DNA from: Streptococcus suis
Lineage (GTDB): Bacteria > Bacillota > Bacilli > Lactobacillales > Streptococcaceae
Assembly (NCBI GenBank): GCA_029593465.1
Contig: JAKTNK010000007.1
Span: 1-64,000, forward strand
DNA length: 64,000 nt
Direction: 5' to 3'
This document shows positions 43,587 to 52,174 of this stretch, piece by piece (position 1 is the first letter of the stretch; every line of letters begins with the position of its first letter). Both the position numbers and the translations under genes were made by a program. The notes under the pieces are model-generated. The model made no database searches, was not told the DNA's origin, and saw only the letters and a program-made list of their open reading frames with translations.

Positions 43587-46340
43587 ATGGCAACATTATT
43601 AAATATCACAGCAATAGAGGATAAAACCAAAGCGTTATTAGATAATTTACAGCGAGACCATTTTTTCTATGATTTTCTTGCCTTATACCAATTTCCTAAG
43701 GCGACGTTGACTCGCTTACGCAAGGAGAAGGGGAATCATGTTAAAAATAAGGTTCTATTTGACATCATTGACCAAGGGCAATCAGCGGTCGCAAGGGTTG
43801 TGGAGATAGAAAAAGAACTGGCTCCGAAAAAGTCTAGGCCGCGGTTTATCATCGTTACTGACTTTAAGGAACTTGCGGCTAAAGATACCAAAACATATGA
43901 TACCTTGACAATCGCTTTTTCAGAACTTCCTGCCTATGTGGATTTTTTCCTCCCTTGGAATGGGATTGAAAAGGTTGATTATGCCAAGGAAAATCCAGCC
44001 GACATCAAAGCAGCAGAACGCTTTATCCGACTTTATGACGAATTAAGACAAATCAATCAGTTTGATGATGAGACGGTTGAAGAAAAAGAATTCAACCTGT
44101 TCTTGATACGCCTGCTTTTCTTGCTATTTGCGGAAGATACTGAGATTATGCCCAAAAGCATTTTGACAAATGCTATCAAGACCCGCAGTGCAACTGATGG
44201 CAGTGATTTGAATGCCTTATTTAATGCGATTTTTGCCAGTCTAGATATTGCGAATCGTAGCTCGCAGGACAAGTGGTTACAGGATTTTCCTTATGTTAAT
44301 GGTAAGCTCTTTACTCAGGCACATACCCGTTTACAGTTTGACCAAAAGACACGAAAATTGATTATTGAGGCAGGGGAACTTCTCAACTGGAATGAGATTA
44401 ATCCAGATATTTTAGGAGCCATGATTCAGACCGTAGCGAGCAAGGAACATCGTTCGCGTTCTGGTATGCACTATACCAGTGTTGAAAACATCATGAAGCT
44501 TATTAAGCCCTTATTCTTAGAAGAACTAGAACAAGCTTACGACGAGATTGTCATCAAAATCAATGATAATGACGATAAGGACATCACCGAGCATACTCGC
44601 CAGTCTAATAGAAGAGGCTACTTAAGGGATTTAGAAGCTCTCCACCGTCGCATTGCCAACATCAAGTTTTTAGATCCTGCCTGTGGTTCGGGAAATTTCC
44701 TCATTATCACTTACAAGGAAATCCGTCGCCTTGAAATCAAGATTCTCAAAACCTTGCGTGAGCTTCGCCAAGATGGCACGATTGACTTTTTTGAACAATC
44801 CAAAATCACCTTGAACCATTTTTATGGCATTGAGTTAGATGATTTTGCACATGAGGTCGCACGACTTTCCCTCTGGATAGCAGAATACCAGATGAACTTG
44901 GAAGCGCAAAAAGAAATCAATCTCCAAGCCGCCTTTTTGCCACTGCGAGATGCTGGGAATATCACTCAAGGCAATGCTCTTAGACTTGATTGGAATGAGG
45001 TCTTGCCACATAGCTCAGAAGAGGAGATTTACCTGATAGGCAATCCGCCTTATATAGGGGCTAAGTTGCAGAATAAGGAGCAGAAAGAAGATTTAAAAAC
45101 CGTTATTGGCGAAAAGCTAAAATATAAAAAGATGGATTATATCGCAGGCTGGTTTTACAAGGGCGTTGCTTTCATCAACTCTGCTAATAGTAAATTGGCC
45201 TTTGTAACGACCAACTCCATTTTTCAAGGGGAGCAAGTTGCATTTATTTGGGAATCATTGCTTGATAACATGGCTATTGATTTTGCTTACACGTCCTTCA
45301 AATGGGGAAACTCAGCGGCTAACAATGCTGGAGTGACGGTCGCTATTGTTGGTTTGGCAAACACCACTAATGCGAATCCTGATAAATCCATCTTTGATGA
45401 AAACTTAAACCGGATTAGAACAAGTCATATCAATCCCTATTTGACTAGTGGTGAGGATGTTTTGGTTTTAAGCCAAGGTAAACCAATTAGTAATCTTCCA
45501 ACCATGTTTTTTGGAAATCAGCCACGTGATGGAGGGAATCTTATTTTAGATATTCATGAAAGGGATAGATTTATTAGTGACTATCCTGAAATTGCTCCTT
45601 ATATTAAAAAGTATGTAGGAAGTGAAGAGTTCATTAAAGATAAAATTCGATATTGCATTTGGATTGATGAAAAATCATATACTTTTTTAGATCATATTTC
45701 AGAACTAGTTCATCGTATTGATAATATAAAAAATATGAGATTACAGAGTACTTCTAAGTCAACGGTCTATACAGCGGAATTTCCTTATTCGTTTGCTGTA
45801 AGAGGTAGTTACGACGAAGCCTACGCCACTTTCCAGTCTTCTGGAGAAGATGAATTTTTGCAAGTCCTTGTCCCTCGTGTGTCATCTGAAAGTCGTGAAT
45901 ATGTTCCCATGGGATTTGTGGATGGAGATACTATTATTTCTGATTCTGCGATGGCAGTTTACAACGCTCCTATCTGGCTCCTTGGTCTCCTTCAATCCAA
46001 GCTTCACATGGTTTGGCTTCGTGCAATCGGTGGGAAATTAGGAACAAGTTATCGTTATTCAGCTGGCTTGGTTTACAACACCTTCCCTGTGCCTGAGCTT
46101 TCCACTAAGCGAAAGGGCATGATTGAAGAGCAGGTCTTTGAGATTTTGGATTTGCGAGAGGAGTTGGGCGGTAGTCTAGCAGACCTTTATCATCGCGATA
46201 CCATGCCAGCCTCACTTCGTGAAGCCCATCAAAAACTAGACCAGATTGTCGAACGTGCTTATAAAGACATCCCATTTACCAGCGACGAAGAGAGACTTAG
46301 CCATTTGCTAAACCGTTATAAGGAGATGACCCATGAGTAA
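43587..46340 (+). CDS. MmeI-like N6-adenine DNA methyltransferase, nuclease motif not seen
   Basis: A 917-residue protein that matches MmeI-type enzymes along most of its length. It has the helical spacer with LFAEDTEIMP, a methyltransferase core with LDPACGSGNF (D363-F371) for S-adenosylmethionine and NPPY (486-489) for adenine, then the target-recognition region. The end (GGKLGTSYRYSAGLVYNTFPV and TMPASLREAHQKLDQ) is also similar. MmeI carries a D-EXK nuclease at its N-terminus, but here the corresponding part (residues about 45-95) has no LIEMKS-like motif, so this protein looks methylation-only. TAGGAG precedes ATG. It overlaps the helicase gene by 8 bp. Family call strong; system role inferred. 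Confidence 0.9.
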   Translation: MATLLNITAIEDKTKALLDNLQRDHFFYDFLALYQFPKATLTRLRKEKGNHVKNKVLFDIIDQGQSAVARVVEIEKELAPKKSRPRFIIVTDFKELAAKDTKTYDTLTIAFSELPAYVDFFLPWNGIEKVDYAKENPADIKAAERFIRLYDELRQINQFDDETVEEKEFNLFLIRLLFLLFAEDTEIMPKSILTNAIKTRSATDGSDLNALFNAIFASLDIANRSSQDKWLQDFPYVNGKLFTQAHTRLQFDQKTRKLIIEAGELLNWNEINPDILGAMIQTVASKEHRSRSGMHYTSVENIMKLIKPLFLEELEQAYDEIVIKINDNDDKDITEHTRQSNRRGYLRDLEALHRRIANIKFLDPACGSGNFLIITYKEIRRLEIKILKTLRELRQDGTIDFFEQSKITLNHFYGIELDDFAHEVARLSLWIAEYQMNLEAQKEINLQAAFLPLRDAGNITQGNALRLDWNEVLPHSSEEEIYLIGNPPYIGAKLQNKEQKEDLKTVIGEKLKYKKMDYIAGWFYKGVAFINSANSKLAFVTTNSIFQGEQVAFIWESLLDNMAIDFAYTSFKWGNSAANNAGVTVAIVGLANTTNANPDKSIFDENLNRIRTSHINPYLTSGEDVLVLSQGKPISNLPTMFFGNQPRDGGNLILDIHERDRFISDYPEIAPYIKKYVGSEEFIKDKIRYCIWIDEKSYTFLDHISELVHRIDNIKNMRLQSTSKSTVYTAEFPYSFAVRGSYDEAYATFQSSGEDEFLQVLVPRVSSESREYVPMGFVDGDTIISDSAMAVYNAPIWLLGLLQSKLHMVWLRAIGGKLGTSYRYSAGLVYNTFPVPELSTKRKGMIEEQVFEILDLREELGGSLADLYHRDTMPASLREAHQKLDQIVERAYKDIPFTSDEERLSHLLNRYKEMTHE

Positions 46341-48252
46341 GGTTTTTGAAATAGCCTACGGACAGAAAAAAACATCGGTTGATACCAATGCACTTGGCAT
46401 GCGTGAGATGCAGGCGCGAGTCTATGCCAAACGTCAAGCCCAACATCTCTTGGTCAAAGCCCCACCTGCATCAGGGAAATCACGCGCACTCATGTTTGTC
46501 GCCCTGGATAAGCTCAAGAATCAAGGTATCAAAAAAGCCATCATTGCAGTGCCTGAAAAGTCTATCGGAAAGTCATTTCGCTCGACCAAGTTATCGGATT
46601 ATGGCTATTATTGGGATTGGGAGGTTAAGGAGGAAAATAACCTAACCACTTCTGGTACGGCTAAAAGTAAGGTTGATAGCTTCATTGCCTTTATGACATC
46701 AGATGATCCGACGGATAATGTGCTGATTGCGACCCATGCCACACTACGATTTGCTTCAGAGAAATTAGATGCCAGTGACTTTGATGACTGCCTTTTAGCC
46801 ATTGATGAGTTTCACCACGTCTCTCAAGATGATAACTCCGTCCTAGGCAATGCCTTGCGTGATGTCTTGAAACACTCAACGGCTCATGTTTTTGCCATGA
46901 CAGGTTCCTATTTCCGTGGGGACTCTGTGCCAATCTTAGAACCGGCAGATGAGCAGCTTTTTGATCGAGTGACCTATACTTATTATGAACAGTTAGAAGG
47001 CTATCAATACCTTAAGTCTTTTGCCATGGCCTACAAATTTTACCAAGGCAACTATACCGAAGCTCTGGAAGGATTTGTTAGAGAGTTTATCGACAAGAAG
47101 ACCATCATTCATATCCCAAATGTTAATTCTGGTGAATCTACCAAGGATAAGTATGGAGAAGTTGATCAGATTTTAGATGTCTTGGGAACTTATGTCGAAA
47201 AGGACGAGCACGGAATTATCCATCTCAAGGCAAAGACCGGTCGCATGCTCAAGATTGCAGATTTGGTGACTGAGGAAGGACGAGATACTGTTGCGGCCTA
47301 TCTCGCTAAAATGGATAAGCTTGACGATTTAGATATGATTATCGCTCTTGGTATGGCAAAAGAAGGCTTTGATTGGCCCTTTGCTGAATATGCCCTGACC
47401 ATTGGTTATCGGTCTAGTTTAACTGAAATTGTTCAAATTATAGGACGTGTCACGAGAGATTCCTCAAACAAGACCGAGGCTATCTTTACCAATCTCATTG
47501 CCGAACCTGATGCCAATGCTCCCGAAGTGCAATTTTCAGTTAATAACCTCATGAAAGCCATCACGGCTAGTCTATTGATGGAAAATGTTCTATCACCTTC
47601 TTTTACCTTTAAACCTAAGAATCATAAGGAACAGAAAGCTAACGGTGCTGAGATTTTTATCAAGGGCTTAGCAACCCCATCAACGGAACGCACGAAACAA
47701 ATTATCGAACAAGATATGACAGAACTAAAAGCCTCTATCTTGCAGGACGAAGTCATTCAATCGGCTATTTCGGCAGGAGCTGATACCAAAGTCATTAATC
47801 AACAGCTCATTCCTAGAGTCATTGCAACGACCTATCCAGACTTGACTCAAGCAGAGGTAGAAGAAATCCGTCAATATACTGTTGCCGATTTTAACCTCTC
47901 AAATGCTGAGAGGGACAAAGAAAACCATCAACTGTTGAAGATGGCTGATAAATTTATCAATATTGATGAGCTAACCATTGATTTGATTGACCGTGTTAAT
48001 CCGTTCCAGTCAGCTTATGAAGTGATTTCTCGTGACGTGGATACGCAAACCTTACGATTGATTGCGCGAGCCTTTGACGCTAAAAAAATGGAGTTTACAG
48101 ATGATGAATTGCGCATGCTTTATCCTAAAATTAAAGCTTTCCAGGCTGAGAAAGGGCGTTCGCCACAAAAAAATAGCCAGGATTTGGAAGAAGAACGGCT
48201 ATACTATGCCCTGGTTAAATTACAACAAATGAGAATGGAGCGTAATCAGTAG
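46333..48252 (+). CDS. SF2 helicase (DEFH box) of the methyltransferase island
   Basis: A 639-residue superfamily 2 ATPase. Motif I is APPASGKS (A43-S50), motif II LAIDEFHH (D158-H161), a SAT-like motif III is FAMTGSY, and motif VI is QIIGRVTRD (Q368-D376). The C-terminal part carries a helicase-associated-like segment ending with FQAEKGRSPQ...EEERLYYALVKLQQM. It overlaps the methyltransferase by 8 bp and the next gene by 1 bp. In restriction systems such motors translocate DNA to license cleavage. Whether it does so here is inference. Confidence 0.9.
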   Translation: MSKVFEIAYGQKKTSVDTNALGMREMQARVYAKRQAQHLLVKAPPASGKSRALMFVALDKLKNQGIKKAIIAVPEKSIGKSFRSTKLSDYGYYWDWEVKEENNLTTSGTAKSKVDSFIAFMTSDDPTDNVLIATHATLRFASEKLDASDFDDCLLAIDEFHHVSQDDNSVLGNALRDVLKHSTAHVFAMTGSYFRGDSVPILEPADEQLFDRVTYTYYEQLEGYQYLKSFAMAYKFYQGNYTEALEGFVREFIDKKTIIHIPNVNSGESTKDKYGEVDQILDVLGTYVEKDEHGIIHLKAKTGRMLKIADLVTEEGRDTVAAYLAKMDKLDDLDMIIALGMAKEGFDWPFAEYALTIGYRSSLTEIVQIIGRVTRDSSNKTEAIFTNLIAEPDANAPEVQFSVNNLMKAITASLLMENVLSPSFTFKPKNHKEQKANGAEIFIKGLATPSTERTKQIIEQDMTELKASILQDEVIQSAISAGADTKVINQQLIPRVIATTYPDLTQAEVEEIRQYTVADFNLSNAERDKENHQLLKMADKFINIDELTIDLIDRVNPFQSAYEVISRDVDTQTLRLIARAFDAKKMEFTDDELRMLYPKIKAFQAEKGRSPQKNSQDLEEERLYYALVKLQQMRMERNQ

Positions 48253-48536
48253 TGGAACATTTTGCAACTTTTGATGAGATTTTTGCTGATGATATGTTTG
48301 AAATACTAGTTGAAGGGATAAGACCGAAAACAGTTGAACGCATTGACCCAGACATGGAAAAATTCCAAGAGATACTAGATTGGGTTAGTGAACATCATCG
48401 CGAACCTCAAAAAACAACTCATTTGACAGAGTGTAAACTCTGGTCTCGCTTAAAAGGAATCCGAGCCAGCGATGATAAAAGGAGTAAGCTGTCTTTTATG
48501 GATACCTTAGGTCTTTTGGATAATAGGGATGATTAA
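48252..48536 (+). CDS. Small protein of the methyltransferase island, helicase-associated-like module
   Basis: A 94-residue protein starting at GTG 48252 inside the helicase stop. I do not know its family. Residues about 35-80 (FQEILDWVSEHHREPQ, then ECKLWSRLKGIRAS) look like the module at the end of the helicase (a W/F-x-x-I stretch, GR-x-P, E-x-x-L-x-x-x-L). It may link helicase and nuclease. It overlaps the GIY-YIG frame by 8 bp in another frame. It could therefore be the N-terminal part of a longer nuclease split by a frameshift, since I recall GIY-YIG proteins with such a leading module, though I cannot verify this here. Confidence 0.65.
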   Translation: MEHFATFDEIFADDMFEILVEGIRPKTVERIDPDMEKFQEILDWVSEHHREPQKTTHLTECKLWSRLKGIRASDDKRSKLSFMDTLGLLDNRDD

Positions 48537-49398
48537 GATGATAGACTTAGATGATATTTTGAAGGATGATAGCCTATTTGATGGCTTAGAAGTAGATACC
48601 TCCTTGTTTAGTAATAAACGGTACCAAGCAACCATTCAGGAAAGAGCAAAGTCAACTTCTAGTCAGCGGAAGGCACTTAAAACGAATCAATCTTTTTTCA
48701 ATGATTTATTTGCTAATGTTCGAGAGGATATTGCCAGTGGTCACAGGCAAATACGCAACATTACGGAGACAGAAATTAGTCAAAAAAGTCCGATTAAACA
48801 AGGCAATTTTTATATTGACAATGGAGTGATGCTCTATGTGGATAAGATTTATCACCCAGAGACTATGGAAGAGGTGTCAGAAAGTACAAATCGACACTAT
48901 AAGGTACATACCGTTTATGAAAATGGCACAGAAAATGACATCTGGCTGCTGAGTTTGGTATCGAGCTTATATGATAAGAAGCGTAGTGGCCGACTCATCA
49001 CTGAAAATCTCTCTGACCTTGTGCTAATGGGCCAAGAGACTATGACGACAGGTTATATTTATATCGTCACATATGCTGGTGATGATGAGCGTTTTAAAAA
49101 TCTGGACAATCTTTATAAGATTGGAGTCGCTAAAGACATCAAGCAACGATTATCCCACACAGAAAATCAATCGACCTATCTTTTTGCTCCGGTCAGTTTA
49201 GTTCAATCCTTTGAAATTCAAAATATTGATGCGATGAAAATGGAAAGCTATTTGCACCATGTCTTGGCTGATAAACGCATTGAATTAACCACGATTAGCC
49301 CTCAAGGTAAAGAAGTCAGCATAAGGGAGTGGTTTATTGTAACGTTAGAGGAGGTTCAGCAGATTATCACCAAACTAATCATCGATTTACAATCTTAG
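48529..49398 (+). CDS. GIY-YIG nuclease (T5orf172/Mug113-like)
   Basis: A 289-residue protein, or 286 if ATG 48538 is used. The N-terminal half is acidic and helical (IDLDDILKDDSLFDG). The C-terminal half is a GIY-YIG nuclease of the T5orf172 group: GYIYIV (175-180), LYKIG (195-199), R207 in KQRLS and the metal-binding E239 in MESYLHHV. All expected catalytic positions are present. It would be the cutting component of the island, compensating for the missing nuclease motif in the methyltransferase. It is cotranscribed with the three genes before it and converges with a hydrolase gene. Confidence 0.85.
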   Translation: MIKMIDLDDILKDDSLFDGLEVDTSLFSNKRYQATIQERAKSTSSQRKALKTNQSFFNDLFANVREDIASGHRQIRNITETEISQKSPIKQGNFYIDNGVMLYVDKIYHPETMEEVSESTNRHYKVHTVYENGTENDIWLLSLVSSLYDKKRSGRLITENLSDLVLMGQETMTTGYIYIVTYAGDDERFKNLDNLYKIGVAKDIKQRLSHTENQSTYLFAPVSLVQSFEIQNIDAMKMESYLHHVLADKRIELTTISPQGKEVSIREWFIVTLEEVQQIITKLIIDLQS

Positions 49399-50155
49399 TA
49401 CATAAGCATAACCCCCGATACTCTAGTGTGTATCGGGGGGGGGGAGTGATAAAGTGGGTGATAAGGGAAACGACGTCATGTTGCTGTTGAGCATTGGAAA
49501 TGGTCGCCTTGCCGTCCTTGTCTTGCTTGCCGTAGGATCCAAAGCCAGCGTGGTTACCGCCGCTAATGAGACGATACTCAGTGGTTTTAGGCAAGCGCTT
49601 TTTAGCTGTTTGATAGGCTGGTTGGTTGAGCACCTTGTCTTGGCTAGCTCTTATTGATAAAACCCTCAAGTCAGCCTGTGATAAATCTGTCTTTTTGGCA
49701 GGATAGCTGGCTAGTAGGATTAAGCCTTGGGCATTAAGATGGTCAGCGTTAACAGTTTGGGCAGCGATGACGCCCCCAAGAGAGTGGCCTGCTAGGTAAA
49801 CAGGAGCCTTAGCAAGTTGCTCTTTAAGTTTTGAGCTGGGCTTGCCAGATAGGACAGCCAGATTTAAGGGTGACTTGATGAGATAAACGTCGATTCCCTC
49901 TTTGGCAAGGTCAGAGGCCAACGGTGCATAAGCTTCTTCCTCCACAAGCGCTCCTTGATAAAACAAAATAGATGCTTTAGCTTTTCCCTTAGCTTTGAAA
50001 TAAAGGGTATGGTCTATTGGTTTAGCTTCTAGGGCAAGGGCTTGGGCTTGGGAAGTGGCTTGATAGGTTTTCACATGAATGGTCATCAAGACAATCGTGA
50101 TAGTGAGTAAAATAAGACCTATAAGGCTGATAAGAATTTTTTGAAGTCGTTTCAT
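49379..50155 (-). CDS. Membrane-anchored alpha/beta hydrolase
   Basis: A 258-residue protein with an N-terminal membrane segment (about 5-27) and an alpha/beta hydrolase domain: ILFYQGALVEEEAY, the nucleophile elbow GHSLGG, RASQDKV and the late ISGGNHAGFGSYG histidine. Substrate unknown. It follows the metallo-hydrolase gene with a 4-bp overlap. The C-terminus is odd: after ITHFIT it reads through a tract of ten Cs (plus strand Gs at 49435-49444) and through a terminator hairpin into the end of the GIY-YIG gene. A nine-C version would stop after PPPDTH, so the tail depends on tract length. Confidence 0.85.
   Translation of the reverse strand: MKRLQKILISLIGLILLTITIVLMTIHVKTYQATSQAQALALEAKPIDHTLYFKAKGKAKASILFYQGALVEEEAYAPLASDLAKEGIDVYLIKSPLNLAVLSGKPSSKLKEQLAKAPVYLAGHSLGGVIAAQTVNADHLNAQGLILLASYPAKKTDLSQADLRVLSIRASQDKVLNQPAYQTAKKRLPKTTEYRLISGGNHAGFGSYGKQDKDGKATISNAQQQHDVVSLITHFITPPPRYTLEYRGLCLCTKIVNR
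49412..49439. terminator. Hairpin between convergent GIY-YIG and hydrolase genes
   Basis: A perfect 10-bp GC-rich stem CCCCCGATAC/GTATCGGGGG with an 8-base loop. It lacks a T run on the plus strand, where a ten-G tract follows. Confidence 0.6.
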
Positions 50156-50787
50156 TGTAAATAAGGGTTAAAATTTTTTTCGTGGGCGATGGTTGTGCTT
50201 TGGCCATGTCCTGGGTGAACAGCGAAATGATTTGGATGGGTGAGCAGCTCTTGCTTGATACTGTGAATCAAGTTCTCAAAATGACCTGTTGGCAAATCCG
50301 TCCGTCCAATGGTTTCTTTGAAAAGCGCATCGCCAGAAAAAATCATGGCTTGATCATCAAAGATGAAAGAGACGCTCCCAAAAGAGTGCCCAGGTGTTGG
50401 CACAACGGTGAATTTGAAATCACCAATACTATAGGTGTTTCTGAGGTCAAAGGTATGTTCAGCAGGCTCCACGATGACGTCCTCCATATCATCATGGCGA
50501 GCTAGTCCCGATAAATTATCGACTGGGGATTGCAGCCAGGAGGCCTCTTGTTCTGACACATAGAGTGGTGGTCGGTGGTAGTGTTGGCGCACCTTCTCGA
50601 CACTTAAAATATGATCGTAGTGGGTGTGTGTGAGGAGAATAGCTAGTACTGGCTTATTTAGCTCAGCCAAACGTTTGTTGATTTTATCCCAGTCACTACC
50701 TGGGTCGATGAGCAACAGCCCAGTATCTGTTTCTAATAAATAGGTATTTTCACCAGCAACGGTGTTAACAATTTTATGTACGTTCAT
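50152..50787 (-). CDS. MBL-fold metallo-hydrolase, glyoxalase II-like
   Basis: A 211-residue metallo-beta-lactamase-fold protein with THTHYDH (residues about 53-59), the later zinc ligands in PTPGHSFGS and FSGDALF, and the ending HPGHG. Homologues hydrolyse thioesters or related substrates. Its start is divergent from the ATP-grasp gene, and its stop overlaps the hydrolase gene by 4 bp, so the two are one operon. Precise substrate unknown. Confidence 0.92.
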   Translation of the reverse strand: MNVHKIVNTVAGENTYLLETDTGLLLIDPGSDWDKINKRLAELNKPVLAILLTHTHYDHILSVEKVRQHYHRPPLYVSEQEASWLQSPVDNLSGLARHDDMEDVIVEPAEHTFDLRNTYSIGDFKFTVVPTPGHSFGSVSFIFDDQAMIFSGDALFKETIGRTDLPTGHFENLIHSIKQELLTHPNHFAVHPGHGQSTTIAHEKNFNPYLQ

Positions 50788-50889
50788 ACTAACTAGTTTA
50801 TCAAAAAAAGCTCAAAAATAAAGATAGAGCTATCTTTTTATTATTGTCGTTATTTTCTGAAAAATACCTAGCCATTTAAGAATGATTGT

Positions 50890-50897
50890 GTTACAAT
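50890..50897 (+). promoter_or_regulatory. Possible -10 of the ATP-grasp gene
   Basis: TACAAT at 50892-50897, preceded by a TG with one intervening base (extended -10), 32 bases before the ATG; no firm -35. Confidence 0.4.
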
Positions 50898-50928
50898 AAC
50901 CCAAATACGATTTTTAAAGGAGCGGCTT

Positions 50929-52107
50929 ATGACAGAACGATTAAATTTTGTGATGATTTCCCCCCATTTTCCCCATAATTTTACGACCTTCGCAGAGCGT
51001 CTCTATGAAAATGGCATCAACACCTTAGCGATTGCAGATGTTGCTTATGAAGAGCTTTCAGAGAATGTTCGTCAGCATTTGACCGAATATTATCGTGTCG
51101 ATGACCTGCATGATTATGACCAAGTTTATCGTGCTGTGGCTTATTTTGCGCATAAATATGGGCGTATTGACCGCATAGAGTCGCATAATGAATATTGGTT
51201 AGAGCTAGATGCTAAACTTCGTACTGACTTTAATGTCTTTGGTTTTAAAAATGCAGATATGCTAGCCATTAAGACCAAACGCCAAATGAAAGAAGTCTTT
51301 CGTCAACAGGGCTTGACAGTAGCAGCTGGTGACACTTTTAAGACCGATAAAGAAGCTAAGACCCTAGCCAAATCGTTGGGTTTTCCCATCATCGTCAAAC
51401 CCAATTCAGGCGTCGGTTCTTCAGACACTTACAAGCTTAAGAATGCCAAAGAGTTGGATGAATTTTTAGCCAAACGTTCTGCAGCTGTTGACTACATTAT
51501 GGAGGAGTTTATTGACGGGGATATTGTCACCTTTGATGGGTTAGTGGATCATGACGGCAAGTTGGTTTACTATTCTAGCTTGGAGTATTCGGAAGCTGTC
51601 TTAGATACTGTGGCGAATGGTACGGACATGTATTACTACCTTCCACGTGACATCGATGAAAAACTGGTAGAACTTGGTAAAGTCTGTGTTGAGGCTTTTC
51701 ATATTAGAGAACGCTTTTTCCATTTCGAATTCTTTCGGATTAGAGAGACAGGCGAGCTCATTCCTCTTGAGGTCAACTGCCGACCACCGGGAGGGGTGAC
51801 CATTGACATGTGGAATTATGCCAATGATTTCGATATTTTCAAAGAATATGCCAATGTGGTCAAAGAAAACAGCTTCAAAGCAGAAAGTAAGCGCCCTTAT
51901 TACGTCTGCTACATATCCCGTCGTGAGGATAAGGACTACGCTCATAGCTTAGACGAGGTAGCGCAATACTTTGGAGAGCACTTGGTTTCCATCGCATCTG
52001 TTCCTGGTGTTTTTTCAAACATCATGGGAGAACATGGTATCGTGGCGCGTTGTGAGACCATAGACACCATGCGTGATTTGATCCGTTACGCTCACGAAAA
52101 GGTTTAG
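50929..52107 (+). CDS. ATP-grasp enzyme of unknown specificity
   Basis: A 392-residue ligase-fold protein. The N-terminal pre-ATP-grasp part is followed by the ATP-binding GFPIIVKPNSGVGSSDTYKL, MEEFIDGDIVTFDGL, and the magnesium site in FHFEFFRIRETGELIPLEVNCRPPGG. ATP-grasp enzymes join a carboxylate to an amine or thiol. I do not know the substrates. An esterase gene follows 67 bp after its stop, and another esterase of similar type is encoded nearby on the minus strand. This could mean that the product is an amide or ester made and hydrolysed by neighbours. AAAGGAG precedes the ATG. Confidence 0.88.
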   Translation: MTERLNFVMISPHFPHNFTTFAERLYENGINTLAIADVAYEELSENVRQHLTEYYRVDDLHDYDQVYRAVAYFAHKYGRIDRIESHNEYWLELDAKLRTDFNVFGFKNADMLAIKTKRQMKEVFRQQGLTVAAGDTFKTDKEAKTLAKSLGFPIIVKPNSGVGSSDTYKLKNAKELDEFLAKRSAAVDYIMEEFIDGDIVTFDGLVDHDGKLVYYSSLEYSEAVLDTVANGTDMYYYLPRDIDEKLVELGKVCVEAFHIRERFFHFEFFRIRETGELIPLEVNCRPPGGVTIDMWNYANDFDIFKEYANVVKENSFKAESKRPYYVCYISRREDKDYAHSLDEVAQYFGEHLVSIASVPGVFSNIMGEHGIVARCETIDTMRDLIRYAHEKV

Positions 52108-52174
52108 AGCAAGTGCGATGACATTCTTCGTTTAGGATGTCTTTTCCCCGTCTCAATGGTTAGAAAGTTAAGTT

